A DNA stretch of 64,000 nucleotides. It comes from Sedimentibacter acidaminivorans (GTDB taxonomy: Bacteria; Bacillota; Clostridia; Tissierellales; Sedimentibacteraceae). Below are positions 27,058 to 36,015 of the stretch, in pieces. The position numbers were made by a program, and so were the translations under genes. Numbering within the stretch: the first letter of the stretch is position 1; each line of letters begins with the position of its first letter. The stretch spans positions 62,001 to 126,000 of the forward strand of contig NZ_JAGGKS010000001.1 of NCBI RefSeq assembly GCF_017873955.1, in the 5' to 3' direction. The notes beneath the pieces are model-generated. The model saw nothing but the letters and a program-made list of their open reading frames with translations. It had not been told where the DNA came from and searched no databases.

Positions 27058-28446
27058 TTACTGCCAAAGCAGTAAATCTTCCCTATTATTTGCTAATTCT
27101 ATTAAATCATCAGTAAATCCGTTTATGCTGAATATTATGTACCAATTTTTTCGATTATTCTTTTTCCATTCAACAGATTTTCCTTTTTCTTCAAGAGATT
27201 TAAGAACATCAACACCTACTTTATTTACCCAATATTTACATTCTCCAAATATTATATCATTGCCAGTACTATCAAATGCAACTATGTCTATTTCAGTATT
27301 GTTATTCCACCATCTCCCGACTCTATCAAAGTAGAAATTCCACTTCTTAGCTGAATTCAAATTCCACATTTCCTCGATACAAACATCCTCATATATGTAA
27401 CTAACATGTCTATCAATTAGATTGTTTCGTATTTTATCCATTGCTAAGCCGTCATTGCCAGATTCAATAAAACTTAAATTAGGATATATAAATCTAAACC
27501 AAAACAGCATGAAATTATCATTAATTTTGTAAAGCCCTCGTTTGCTTTTTTCTGGATTTTCTTCAGTAATAGGCACTTCACGTTCTATTATATCAAGGTT
27601 TATTAATGTTTTCAGATATTTCGTTAACCCAGTTTGTTTAAGTTCAAGCGAAGCAGCAATTTTAGAAAGCTTTTCATTCCCTGCAGCTATTGTCTTTATA
27701 ACTGAAAAGTAGCTTCCTATCTCTGAAACTTCCCTTTGAAGTAAGAAATTTGGTTCATCATATAAAAAACTAGATTTAGAAATCACATTTTTTTCAATTG
27801 CAGTATAAATATCCTTATAATCATAGAAAAGTTCTATATACTTTGGAACACCACCTGTAATTGCATAATATTCAATAAGCTCTTTACGACTCTTATCTGG
27901 AAAAAACTCGTGATAATGTGTAAATGGTATTTGCTTTAGCTTAATTTGACCCGTTCGCCTGCCATAAAGTGGACTTGTATAATTTAAAGTCTGCGATTCC
28001 ATCATTGATATCAAAGAACCACATAGTATAACCATAATATTCTTGTCTTTAAGCATTGTATCCCATATTTTCTGAAAAATTGACGGGAATGCAGAATTTG
28101 ATTTTCCAAGGTTCTGAAATTCATCTATAACAATAACCTTCTTGCAATTTGACTCATAATCTAAAATTGACTGAAATATTATATCCCAATTGTCTATATT
28201 TGCATTTTTAAGAAGATTATTATGTATGAAATCTGCTGTCATGTTTTTGAAAGCTAATCTATTTTGTGCCTCGGACTCCTCTGTAACAAGAAAATATAAA
28301 GCATTTTTTTCTTTTATAAATTCTGATGCTAGAGCAGTTTTTCCTACTCTTCTTCTACCATAGAGTATTACAAGGGAAGAACTATCTCTATTATATTCAT
28401 CTTCCAAAAATTTGTATTCTTTGTTTCGATTAACAAACTTTATCAT
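27058..28446 (-). CDS. AAA ATPase with C-terminal DUF234 domain
   Basis: A 462-residue protein of the ATPase_2 (PF01637)/DUF234 group. It has Walker A GRRRVGKT (30-37), Walker B VIVIDEFQNL (about 113-122), LCGSLISMMESQ as sensor region, a winged-helix segment around 270-310, and the DUF234 nuclease-like end with DRVGRWWNNNTEIDIVAFD and FGECKYW. Such genes occur singly in archaea and anaerobic bacteria, are often strain-variable, and have no assigned role. Monocistronic. A hairpin overlaps the stop codon. Confidence 0.85.
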   Translation of the reverse strand: MIKFVNRNKEYKFLEDEYNRDSSSLVILYGRRRVGKTALASEFIKEKNALYFLVTEESEAQNRLAFKNMTADFIHNNLLKNANIDNWDIIFQSILDYESNCKKVIVIDEFQNLGKSNSAFPSIFQKIWDTMLKDKNIMVILCGSLISMMESQTLNYTSPLYGRRTGQIKLKQIPFTHYHEFFPDKSRKELIEYYAITGGVPKYIELFYDYKDIYTAIEKNVISKSSFLYDEPNFLLQREVSEIGSYFSVIKTIAAGNEKLSKIAASLELKQTGLTKYLKTLINLDIIEREVPITEENPEKSKRGLYKINDNFMLFWFRFIYPNLSFIESGNDGLAMDKIRNNLIDRHVSYIYEDVCIEEMWNLNSAKKWNFYFDRVGRWWNNNTEIDIVAFDSTGNDIIFGECKYWVNKVGVDVLKSLEEKGKSVEWKKNNRKNWYIIFSINGFTDDLIELANNREDLLLWQ

Positions 28447-28532
28447 TTCTTATCACCTCATTATAATTATACTTTAAATTATAATAATTTCAAGTATAAC
28501 TTTTCGACTAATTTTGAAAGGTGAACAACAAA

Positions 28533-28563
28533 AAAATAGGCATATTATAACTTTGCCTATTTT
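28533..28563 (-). terminator. Rho-independent terminator after megL
   Basis: Arms AAAATAGGCA and TGCCTATTTT with an 11-base loop, followed on the minus strand by TTTTGTTG, 42 bases past the megL stop. Confidence 0.8.
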
Positions 28564-28604
28564 CTTGTTATTTATAATTAAATAATCCCTCTCACTTATT
28601 TAAT

Positions 28605-29804
28605 CTAAATTAACTTATCTAAAGCTTGCTTTAAATCCGCTATTATATCATCTGGATCTTCTAACCCAATTGATAACCTTACTAATCCTTCTGATATTCC
28701 ACACAAAGCCCTTTCTTCTGATGTATAAGGTGAATGAGTCATAGAAGCCGGATGCTGGATTAATGTTTCAGTATCTCCCAAGCTTACCGCTAGAATACAT
28801 AGTTCCAAATTATTCATTAACATTTTACCTGCATCAAATCCACCTTTAAGTTCAAATGCTATCATAGCGCCTGGTAACTTCATTTGTTTTTTAGCTAATT
28901 CATATTGAGGGAAACTCTTTAATCCAGGATAATAAATTGCATCAACTGCTGGATGTTCTTCAAGAAACTCTGCAACTTTTTGTGCATTAGCGCAATGTCT
29001 ATCCATCCTAATATTCAATGTTTTCATTCCCCTGTTAATTAAATAAGCATCAAACGGACTCAAACATGAACCTGTCATATCTTTAATTCCAAAAAGTCTA
29101 ACTTGATTAATAAACTCTAATTTGCCTGCAGCAAATCCAGCAATTACATCGCCATGTCCATTTAAATATTTAGTTGCTGAATGAACAACCACATCAGCAC
29201 CTAAGTCCAATGGTCTTTGAATATATGGGGTACAATATGTATTATCAACTACAACTATACAACCTTCATGTTCGTGAGCTATCTTAGATATTTCTCCAAT
29301 ATCAGTAATAAGCATATTGGGATTTGCAGGACTTTCTAGATAAACTAACTTTGTATTAGGTTTAATAGCTTTACGAACGTTTTCAGGATCAGATGTATCA
29401 ACAAAAGTTACTTCAACACCAAACTTTGATATACCGTGATTTAAAAATGCAAATGTACAACCATACAATGTTTTGGCAGCTATAATATGATCCCCACCTT
29501 TAACTGCAGACCATATTACTGATGTAATGGCACCTATACCAGAAGCCATTGATACTGCAGCTTCAGCATTTTCTAAACTTGCTAGCTTATCCTCAACTTG
29601 TGTATTTGTTGGATTTCCTAACCTAGTATAAATGTATCCACTTTCCTCTAAAGCAAATCTTTTTCCGCCTTGCTCCGCTGAATCAAACATAAAAGTTGAA
29701 GTTTGATATATTGGAGTGGCTAATGCACCATGCTCATTTTTTTGATAACCAGCGTGTACCGCCCTTGTTGCAAAACTCATTTTATTCATTTTTTCATTGT
29801 TCAT
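28605..29804 (-). CDS. megL: Methionine gamma-lyase
   Basis: A 399-residue PLP enzyme of the Cys/Met metabolism family that degrades methionine to methanethiol, 2-oxobutyrate and ammonia. The PLP-binding [11 protein letters not shown] places the Schiff-base lysine at 212. Cys116 in the LYGCTFAFL loop is the residue that distinguishes methionine gamma-lyases from cystathionine lyases. Length equals known enzymes. It follows a sigma-54 activator gene by 42 bases on the same strand, so it is probably in that gene's operon. Confidence 0.92.
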   Translation of the reverse strand: MNNEKMNKMSFATRAVHAGYQKNEHGALATPIYQTSTFMFDSAEQGGKRFALEESGYIYTRLGNPTNTQVEDKLASLENAEAAVSMASGIGAITSVIWSAVKGGDHIIAAKTLYGCTFAFLNHGISKFGVEVTFVDTSDPENVRKAIKPNTKLVYLESPANPNMLITDIGEISKIAHEHEGCIVVVDNTYCTPYIQRPLDLGADVVVHSATKYLNGHGDVIAGFAAGKLEFINQVRLFGIKDMTGSCLSPFDAYLINRGMKTLNIRMDRHCANAQKVAEFLEEHPAVDAIYYPGLKSFPQYELAKKQMKLPGAMIAFELKGGFDAGKMLMNNLELCILAVSLGDTETLIQHPASMTHSPYTSEERALCGISEGLVRLSIGLEDPDDIIADLKQALDKLI

Positions 29805-29846
29805 TAATTTATTCCCCCTCTATTTTTATTTAATTTAAATTTGAAT

Positions 29847-31388
29847 TCAATTGAGATTTTTCTTATCTATATTATATTTTTTCATTCTATTAATTAGCAA
29901 TGTATGTGTAACCTTTAAACTCTTAGCTGCCTCCCTAATGCTTTTATTCGACTTCAAACTCTCGACAATTTTTATTTTTTCTAAGCTTTCAATGCATTCT
30001 TTGAGAGAATTTCCAGTAATGTTAGTATCTGGAGTAATATTATAATTTAAGAATATGTCCTTCGTAGAAATCTCATTTGTTTTTGACAATGCAACTGCCC
30101 TTTCTAAAACATTCTGAAATTCTCTAACATTTCCAGGCCAATTGTAATTTATTAACTTTCTCATTGCATTTTGATCGATTCCAACTATATCTTTACCATA
30201 CCTATCAGAATGTATTTTAGTGAAATATTCAAAAAGTATTGGTAAATCTTCTTTTCTTTCACGCAAAGGTGGTATATTAATATTAAAAATATTAATTCTA
30301 AATAGTAGATCTAATCTGAATTCCTTATTTTTAACCATTTCATCAATTTTCTTATTAGTAGCTGTTATTAATCTAGAATCAAACGGAACTTCCTTTGAAC
30401 TACCTACTCGTCTAACCTTTTTTTCTTGCAATACTCTTAATAATTTAGCTTGTAAATGAGATGCCATTTCTCCTATTTCATCTAAGAAAACTGTTCCACC
30501 ACTAGCTATTTCAAATATTCCTGCTTTTCCCTCCTTATTTCCACCTGTAAATGTACCTGGCTCATACCCAAATAACTCACTTTCTAAAAGTTGGTCTGGA
30601 ATAGCCGCACAATTAATTGCAATAAACGGTTTAGAATTTCTTTTGCTTTCATTGTGTATGGCCCTTGCAAACAACTCCTTTCCCGTTCCACTCTCACCAG
30701 TAATAAGTACTGGTGAATCAGACTTAGAATATAGCTTGCCTTGATTTACCAAATCAAACATTATATTGCTTTCAGCAATGATATCATTAAAAGTGATTGG
30801 ATTATCAAACCTATTAAAAATATTTGAATTATCAATATCATAAAATGAAATTAAATATCCACTTAAGAAATCTTCTTCATTCTTAATAGACTGTAAATCA
30901 ACTTGATACAGCTTATTCCCACTTTTAATTCTATCCTTAACCATAGGCCCGCTGTTGCTTTTTAATGATGATACCAACTTATCATAATCTAAATACTTTC
31001 GTATATTTACACCCGTTATATCACTTTCCCCAGAAAGAAATATTTTTTCAGCTGCAAAATGATTGATATATTTAATATCACCTTTCCTGCTAAGAAGTGT
31101 TACGCCATAAGGTATTACATCTAAAACATTTTTAAGTTCGGTATCCTTTTCCTCAAATGGAAACAAATCAATTTCTTCTAAACTTACCCATGAATTTTGA
31201 CTTTGTAGTTCATTTTTAATTTTTTCCCACACTTCATCATCTACAGGCATCAATTTAATATAAGCAACATAGGCATATACTTCCATCCAAACTAGTCCTA
31301 CATCATATTTATGCAGCACTGATAATGCCTCATAAGTTAAATGGGCTCTATCCTCTAGAGCTGTTAATTTAATTTTTTTATTTTCCAC
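29847..31388 (-). CDS. Sigma-54-dependent transcriptional activator (ACT-PAS-AAA-HTH)
   Basis: About 513 residues. The order is an N-terminal ACT-like domain (about 1-80), a PAS domain (about 90-190), a sigma-54 interaction AAA+ domain with Walker A GESGTGKE and FLDEIGE, and a C-terminal helix-turn-helix ([20 protein letters not shown]). The layout recalls TyrR-like amino-acid sensors. The sigma-54 contact loop reads GTFTGG rather than the usual GAFTGA. The GTG start at 31388 has GAGGGAG upstream; an in-frame ATG at 31406 lies too close to the -12 element of the promoter. It probably senses an amino acid and controls itself and megL. Confidence 0.85.
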   Translation of the reverse strand: MENKKIKLTALEDRAHLTYEALSVLHKYDVGLVWMEVYAYVAYIKLMPVDDEVWEKIKNELQSQNSWVSLEEIDLFPFEEKDTELKNVLDVIPYGVTLLSRKGDIKYINHFAAEKIFLSGESDITGVNIRKYLDYDKLVSSLKSNSGPMVKDRIKSGNKLYQVDLQSIKNEEDFLSGYLISFYDIDNSNIFNRFDNPITFNDIIAESNIMFDLVNQGKLYSKSDSPVLITGESGTGKELFARAIHNESKRNSKPFIAINCAAIPDQLLESELFGYEPGTFTGGNKEGKAGIFEIASGGTVFLDEIGEMASHLQAKLLRVLQEKKVRRVGSSKEVPFDSRLITATNKKIDEMVKNKEFRLDLLFRINIFNINIPPLRERKEDLPILFEYFTKIHSDRYGKDIVGIDQNAMRKLINYNWPGNVREFQNVLERAVALSKTNEISTKDIFLNYNITPDTNITGNSLKECIESLEKIKIVESLKSNKSIREAAKSLKVTHTLLINRMKKYNIDKKNLN

Positions 31389-31413
31389 AATCGCACACTC
31401 CCTCATATATTAA

Positions 31414-31428
31414 GCAATTACCATGCCA
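31414..31428 (-). promoter_or_regulatory. Sigma-54 (-24/-12) promoter of regulator-megL unit
   Basis: On the minus strand TGGCATG (31422-31428) and TTGC (31414-31417), with exactly 10 bases between the GG and GC dinucleotides, match TGGCACG-N4-TTGCW with one mismatch. The predicted transcript starts near 31402, just ahead of the GGGAG ribosome-binding site. Confidence 0.75.
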
Positions 31429-31560
31429 TACTTAAAATTGCTACAACACAGTCAAATGCTATGTTAAAAATAACACACTATTTTAATTTGGAATAAATTC
31501 ATTCCATTTTAGGATTATCTCCTGTTAGTAATGTTTATCATGGTTCGTCGTTAATCCATT

Positions 31561-31607
31561 TGGTTTGATTATAAACCATTTAAATTTGATTTACAAGCAC
31601 AAATCAA
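31561..31607. promoter_or_regulatory. Two inverted repeats, candidate activator-binding sites
   Basis: TGGTTT-6-AAACCA (31561-31578) and TTGATTT-8-AAATCAA (31586-31607) lie 130-190 bases upstream of the -24/-12 promoter, the usual distance of enhancer sites for sigma-54 activators. They also sit just upstream of the asnA promoter. Confidence 0.45.
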
Positions 31608-31637
31608 CTCTATTTATAGAAAATTTATAAATATTGC

Positions 31638-31665
31638 TTGACATATGAGTGTTTTTTTATATAAT
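31638..31665 (+). promoter_or_regulatory. Sigma-A promoter of asnA
   Basis: TTGACA (31638-31643), 16 bases, TATAAT (31660-31665). Transcription should start near 31672, only about 40 bases before the T-box sequence. Confidence 0.75.
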
Positions 31666-31702
31666 TAATAAATAAAGAATATTTAATGATTATAGGAAAA
31701 AC

Positions 31703-31770
31703 ATCTCTAATTAGAGTGGCACCGCATATAACTTCTTTGTCCATTACAGGGATTTAAGAAGTTTTTTTAT
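31703..31770 (+). promoter_or_regulatory. T-box-like element and terminator in asnA leader
   Basis: AGAGTGGCACCGC at 31713-31725 is the T-box core. The UGGC bulge would pair with the GCCA end of a tRNA with discriminator G, as in tRNA-Asn. A terminator follows: AACTTCTT (31730-31737) pairs with AAGAAGTT (31757-31764), then a T-run. From the predicted start to the T-box there is no room for a normal Stem I with specifier loop, and the antiterminator 3' strand is poor. This is therefore a shortened or degenerate T-box. Confidence 0.65.
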
Positions 31771-31802
31771 TTAATTTTAGTTATTTCATAGGAGGAAACA
31801 AT

Positions 31803-32816
31803 ATGTCATTAGAAAAATTAATATTACCAGAAGCATATACAAGTAAGCTTTCTGTTTTAGAAACACAAATTGCAATTAAAAAAATAAAAGATTTTTTTGA
31901 AGCTGAAATAGCAAAAAATTTATCTTTAATAAGGGTATCTGCACCATTAATGGTTAGACCCGAATCAGGGCTAAATGATGATTTAAATGGTGTAGAAAGA
32001 GCAGTTGCTTTTGATATGTTAGAAACTCAATACGATGTAGAAATTGTACAGTCCTTAGCAAAGTGGAAAAGAATGGCCCTTAAAAAATATAGATTTGATA
32101 CATATACAGGTCTTTACACTGATATGAATGCAATTAGAAGAGATGAAGATCTGGATAACATTCATTCAATTTATGTAGATCAATGGGACTGGGAAAAAAT
32201 AATTAAAAAAGAAGATAGAAACAAAGATACTTTAAAATATATAGTAAACCAAATATACAGTGCATTTATTGCAACCGAAGAATACTTGGAAAGTTTGTAT
32301 CCATTTATTAGAAATGATCTTCCAAAAGAAATATGTTTCATAACAACCGAAGAACTTCTTAATAAATATCCTGACAAAACTGCAAAAGAAAGAGAATATT
32401 TAATTACAAAAGAAAAAAAAGCAGTGTTTTTAATGGAAGTAGGGGGTAAATTATCTGACGGAACAATTCACGACGGACGTGCAGCAGATTATGATGACTG
32501 GAATTTAAATGGTGATATATTGTTTTATTTTGAAACATTGGATATAGCACTTGAACTTTCTTCAATGGGTATAAGAGTTGACAAAGATGCTTTGTTAAAA
32601 CAACTTAATGAAAGAAATCAAATGCAAAAGGCTGATTTCCCTTTCCATAAAGATGTAATAAGTGAAAAACTTCCATTCACAATTGGAGGAGGTATCGGAC
32701 AATCAAGAATTTGTATGTACTTTCTTCAAAAAGCACATATAGGAGAAGTTCAATCATCCGTATGGTCACAGGAAATGATTGATGTATGTCAAAAAAACGA
32801 AATACACTTACTCTAA
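31803..32816 (+). CDS. asnA: Aspartate-ammonia ligase
   Basis: A 337-residue AsnA-type asparagine synthetase, structurally related to class II aminoacyl-tRNA synthetases, making asparagine from aspartate, ammonia and ATP. Signature blocks include RVSAPLMVRPESGLNDDLNG, FDTYTGLYTDMNAIRRDE, SIYVDQWDWEK and the motif-3-like TIGGGIGQSRICM near the C-terminus. The ribosome-binding site GGAGG is well placed. Single-gene unit with its own promoter, T-box-like leader and terminator; control by asparagine or tRNA-Asn charging is expected. Confidence 0.95.
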   Translation: MSLEKLILPEAYTSKLSVLETQIAIKKIKDFFEAEIAKNLSLIRVSAPLMVRPESGLNDDLNGVERAVAFDMLETQYDVEIVQSLAKWKRMALKKYRFDTYTGLYTDMNAIRRDEDLDNIHSIYVDQWDWEKIIKKEDRNKDTLKYIVNQIYSAFIATEEYLESLYPFIRNDLPKEICFITTEELLNKYPDKTAKEREYLITKEKKAVFLMEVGGKLSDGTIHDGRAADYDDWNLNGDILFYFETLDIALELSSMGIRVDKDALLKQLNERNQMQKADFPFHKDVISEKLPFTIGGGIGQSRICMYFLQKAHIGEVQSSVWSQEMIDVCQKNEIHLL

Positions 32817-32873
32817 GAATAATTATTAATAATGCAACTCAAATACAAGGTATAAAGATAATTCTAAAACAAA

Positions 32874-32927
32874 TACACACATAAAATCAGAGGGACGCAT
32901 ATGCATCCCTCTGATTTTATGTGTGTA
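32874..32927. terminator. Bidirectional terminator, 54-base near-perfect palindrome
   Basis: Twenty-seven bases on each side pair with a single mismatch and no true loop (core CAGAGGGA...TCCCTCTG). It lies between asnA and the convergent HD-GYP gene. Confidence 0.8.
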
Positions 32928-32956
32928 GCAAAATTAAAAAATATTCATAATTTATT

Positions 32957-33859
32957 TTATAATATTCCATCATCATGCAATACTTTCTCAAATGCAAGAA
33001 CAATACTTTCATCATAATATTTCCCTATAAAATCTTTTAATTCCTCTATTGCAACCTCTGGAGTTAATCCTGTACGATAAGATCTGTCTGATGTCATAGC
33101 ATCATAAGAATCTGCTACAGCTATGATTTTCGCTTCAATACAAATTTCATCACCTTTTAAACCTTTAGGATAACCAGAACCGTCTAATCTTTCATGATGT
33201 TGCAACACTATTTTTTCAACATCTTCAACAAATTTTCCACGTAAAAGATCAGCACTATATTCAGAATGTTTTTTTATATAACTAAACTCAACCTCATTAA
33301 GACTTGAAGGTTTATTTAAAATTTCATCTGGAATAAAGCACTTACCAATATCATGAAATAGAGAAGCTAAAGCTATAGTATAATTTATTTCATTAGTAAG
33401 TCCAAGTTTAGCTGCTATTTTAACTGAATAATCTTGAACTCGATTGCCATGATTATGAGTATAAGCATCTTTTTTTTCTGATTTTATCAAAAGGTTATTT
33501 AAATCATCTGTATATGTGTACAAGTAATTATAAACAGGTGCAGATGTAACATATAGCATTTTAGTATCCGTAGTAGTTCTAAACGGAACTGTTGCTTTAA
33601 TATTATGCACATAAAAATATTCACCCTTACCTAGTTCAAAGCGATCATCACCAACATCTATAACAATAGAGCCTTCAATAATATAATAAAACTCCATTAA
33701 ATCAGAGGAATCACCTGGAATTATACTATTGGGCCGACCAGCCGAGAATTCATACAGCATAATTTCCAAATTATCTAATTTAGCAAGCAAACTTAGAATT
33801 GAAGTTCCTCTAACCTGATCAATATATTTATTATCTTTACCAATAAACAAACCCTCCAT
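32957..33859 (-). CDS. Cupin-HD-GYP fusion protein
   Basis: A 300-residue cytoplasmic protein. An N-terminal cupin barrel (about 30-105; EFYYIIEGSIVIDVGDDRFELGKGEYFYV) is followed by an HD-GYP domain with HDIGK (169-173), QHHERLDGSGYP (220-231) and VADSYDAMTSDRSYR. The motifs are intact, so c-di-GMP hydrolysis is likely, with the cupin as a small-molecule or metal sensor. The start has AGGAGG. It is convergent with asnA, and its own gene stands alone. Confidence 0.88.
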   Translation of the reverse strand: MEGLFIGKDNKYIDQVRGTSILSLLAKLDNLEIMLYEFSAGRPNSIIPGDSSDLMEFYYIIEGSIVIDVGDDRFELGKGEYFYVHNIKATVPFRTTTDTKMLYVTSAPVYNYLYTYTDDLNNLLIKSEKKDAYTHNHGNRVQDYSVKIAAKLGLTNEINYTIALASLFHDIGKCFIPDEILNKPSSLNEVEFSYIKKHSEYSADLLRGKFVEDVEKIVLQHHERLDGSGYPKGLKGDEICIEAKIIAVADSYDAMTSDRSYRTGLTPEVAIEELKDFIGKYYDESIVLAFEKVLHDDGIL

Positions 33860-33907
33860 AAAATTCCTCCTAAGTCAAATATAACAAAAAATAAAACTAA
33901 AATAAGA

Positions 33908-33951
33908 ATCTACTATATGAAAGAGAAAGAATCTCTTTACATATAGTAGAT
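33908..33951 (-). terminator. Hairpin after secreted coiled-coil protein gene
   Basis: Arms ATCTACTATATG and CATATAGTAGAT enclose a second pairing AAAGAGA/TCTCTTT, with T-rich sequence after it on the minus strand. Confidence 0.7.
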
Positions 33952-33967
33952 TGTTGTTTAATAATAT

Positions 33968-34465
33968 TTAATGTGCACAACAAGGATCTACAAGAATTGT
34001 TTTATTATATATCGTAACCTCTATATATTCTTTAACAATTTCTATATTATACTTGTTAGCCTTTTTAATTAATTCTTCTACTTTTTTATCTGTTTTCTTA
34101 ATTAATCTTTCACATAATTTATCTATAGTCTTATCCAATTCTCTTTCAAGTTTTTGAATTTTTTCATTGATCTTATTTTTCTCAATCTGACGCACTCTAT
34201 CATCTTGAATGTTATCTAGTTTGTCCAATTTACTCTGTTCATGTTGAATCTTTTTAGAGGTATTTAGCACTTCCATATTAGCTACCTCTTTAGTCTTTTC
34301 AATTTCCTTATAAATATAATCGTTAGTTTTATCAATTTCAGCCATAATCACTTCATTAGTGGTGGCTGTTCCAATTTCTCCAGCAAAGGCCACTGACCCA
34401 AACACTACAAGAATACTAACCATAATAAATACCATAAACATTAATCTTTTTAATCCTTTAAACAT
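33968..34465 (-). CDS. Secreted coiled-coil protein under c-di-GMP riboswitch
   Basis: A 165-residue protein with a signal peptide (cleavage near SVAFA-GEIG, about residue 28) followed by a highly charged helical region (about 40-140, long Lys/Glu stretches predicted as coiled coil) and a short tail ending DPCCAH. No known domain was recognised. Its leader carries a clear c-di-GMP-I riboswitch, so it is likely part of a surface or biofilm programme. The two adjacent Cys at the end could anchor or dimerise it. Confidence 0.75.
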   Translation of the reverse strand: MFKGLKRLMFMVFIMVSILVVFGSVAFAGEIGTATTNEVIMAEIDKTNDYIYKEIEKTKEVANMEVLNTSKKIQHEQSKLDKLDNIQDDRVRQIEKNKINEKIQKLERELDKTIDKLCERLIKKTDKKVEELIKKANKYNIEIVKEYIEVTIYNKTILVDPCCAH

Positions 34466-34517
34466 AATTAACCCCTCCTAATATTAATGGTTTTGCTTAA
34501 TCGATAATACTAAAAAA

Positions 34518-34600
34518 CTCCTTTTCGGTAGCTGGCTGCCATATTAAAGGCCCTATAGCTTTGCGTCACTGCCTTTCACCAGTTTTGCTATTATCGGTTG
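34518..34600 (-). ncRNA. c-di-GMP-I (GEMM) riboswitch, upstream of secreted protein
   Basis: On the minus strand the conserved core elements appear in order: GGTGAAAGGCAGTGACGCAAAG, split as GTGAAAGGC and GACGCAAAG, then GGGCC, then TGGCAGCCAGCTACCGA. These match the GEMM-I P2/P3 hairpins. An outer helix CGATAATA/TATTATCG closes it. It ends about 50 bases before the start codon. ON or OFF behaviour cannot be assigned with confidence. Confidence 0.92.
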
Positions 34601-34694
34601 AAGTAAAATCTCATACTCTGATATTAACATAAATAAGTAAATTTTGTCAACAGTTTTTGCAAACTTTTTCTTTGTTCATTTTTCAATATTTGAT

Positions 34695-35204
34695 TTATTT
34701 CCTCAGTGTAGCAATTAACCTATTCGGTTTTAACAATAGATTTATACCATCTTCTATAGACTTAACTAATATATCTGAAACGCTTAACAAGTTAGAACAC
34801 ATGCCCTCTTCTTCTAATACTGCAACAGAAATTTTAGATACTTCAAACATTTTTCTGTCATTATAACCATTTCCAAAACAAATTGTATTGTTACCTCCTA
34901 AATTTGAAACAATTTTAGCTTTATAATCACCAGCATCATCCCTAGGAAATGTCATCAATCTTACATTCAGATCTTCACATTCTTTTGCAGCAGATCCATA
35001 TGTATCAGCTGTTAGAACATACACATTTACCATTTCACATAAAAGAGCAATTTTCTCCCTTATTGTTGATGATATTATACCATTTACAGCAATTGTTCCA
35101 TTATAATCAAAAACTACATTTTCTATTGAGTATAAACACCTTCCCGGTACTTCAATATTTATCACAACGTCACCTTCCTTTAATTTTCCATATACATTAT
35201 ACAT
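34695..35204 (-). CDS. HAD-family hydrolase (soluble P-type-ATPase-like)
   Basis: A 169-residue HAD protein. Motif I is VVFDYNGTIAVNG (Asp nucleophile), motif II VYVLTADTYG, motif III Lys in DYKAKIV, and motif IV CFGNGYNDRKMF. It resembles the small soluble COG4087 'ATPase P' group. The usual DxDxT of motif I reads DYNGT, as in P-type ATPase relatives (DKTGT). The substrate is unknown. It overlaps the end of an ABC ATPase remnant and shares its strand. Confidence 0.75.
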   Translation of the reverse strand: MYNVYGKLKEGDVVINIEVPGRCLYSIENVVFDYNGTIAVNGIISSTIREKIALLCEMVNVYVLTADTYGSAAKECEDLNVRLMTFPRDDAGDYKAKIVSNLGGNNTICFGNGYNDRKMFEVSKISVAVLEEEGMCSNLLSVSDILVKSIEDGINLLLKPNRLIATLRK

Positions 35205-35299
35205 TCCTGAGTACGTAAGTCAACAGCGTTATTAAAAATATTATATGGCGTATTCTTTTCTACAACTTGACCTTCATCCATAAATATAACACAATCTGA
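35180..35299 (-). pseudogene. C-terminal remnant of an amino-acid ABC transporter ATPase
   Basis: A 39-codon frame without start reads SDCVIFMDEGQVVEKNTPYN then IFNNAVDLRTQEC, the pattern of the last 40 residues of GlnQ-type ATPases (xDRVIFMDxGxIVExxxPxxIFxNPxxxRTxxFL). A stop precedes it in frame and the rest of the gene is gone. It overlaps the HAD gene start in another frame. Confidence 0.6.
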
Positions 35300-35457
35300 T
35301 TATGAATAACCTTATATGTAATAATTATAAGTTTCATGTCATGACAATATAACATATTTTTATAATCAACCTAACTTGTATAAAAAACATTAAATTGACT
35401 GATTTAGCTAGTCCGTGATACATTTTATTTGAAAAAAATAAAAAGAGGAGTTAGCAT

Positions 35458-36015
35458 ATGAATAATAAAAATTCAAGTTTTATAATGGTTTTTTCAGCAT
35501 TATCAATAGCAATTAATATCGTTTTAGGAACTGTAGTAGGATTACTAAACATTCCATTATTATTTTTAGATACTGTAGGAACAATTTTTTCAGCTGTGTT
35601 ATTTGGTCCTTGGTATGGAGCAATGGTAGGGGGATTAACTAATGTAATTCAAGGAATGCTTACAAATCCTAAAGATATACCTTTTGCATTAGTAAATATT
35701 GCAGTTGGTATTATAGTTGGATTAATAGCAAGAAAGTGGAAATTTAATTTAAAAGCAGCTATCATTACAGGACTTATTTTAGCAGTTGTAGCCCCACTTA
35801 TTGGTACTCCAATAGCAACATACGTGTATGGAGGAATCACAGGAGATATTAATGATGTTTTCTTTACATGGTTAGTTCAATCTGGACAATCAATATTTAC
35901 CGCAGCATTTATACCTAGAATTACAAGCAATATTGTTGATAAAATCGCAAGTTGTATTTTAGTATCTTTACTATTTAACAAAATACCAAAAAAATACACA
36001 CAAAAGGCATTATAA
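35458..36015 (+). CDS. ECF transporter S component (CD3073-like)
   Basis: A 185-residue membrane protein with about five or six hydrophobic segments. The FLDTVGTIFSAVLFGPWYGAMVGGLTNVIQGML stretch is typical of substrate-capture (S) subunits of energy-coupling-factor transporters, and the C-terminus is basic. It works with a shared EcfA/A'/T module that is not in the window. It is directly joined to the TudS-like gene (stop and start adjacent), as in C. difficile CD3073/CD3072, suggesting uptake of a thio-modified base or similar. Confidence 0.8.
   Translation: MNNKNSSFIMVFSALSIAINIVLGTVVGLLNIPLLFLDTVGTIFSAVLFGPWYGAMVGGLTNVIQGMLTNPKDIPFALVNIAVGIIVGLIARKWKFNLKAAIITGLILAVVAPLIGTPIATYVYGGITGDINDVFFTWLVQSGQSIFTAAFIPRITSNIVDKIASCILVSLLFNKIPKKYTQKAL

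Noticed and set aside
27056-27075. TTTACTGC-GCAGTAAA hairpin at the end of the DUF234 ATPase gene
   Set aside because: It includes the stop codon and lacks a T-run; not called as a terminator.
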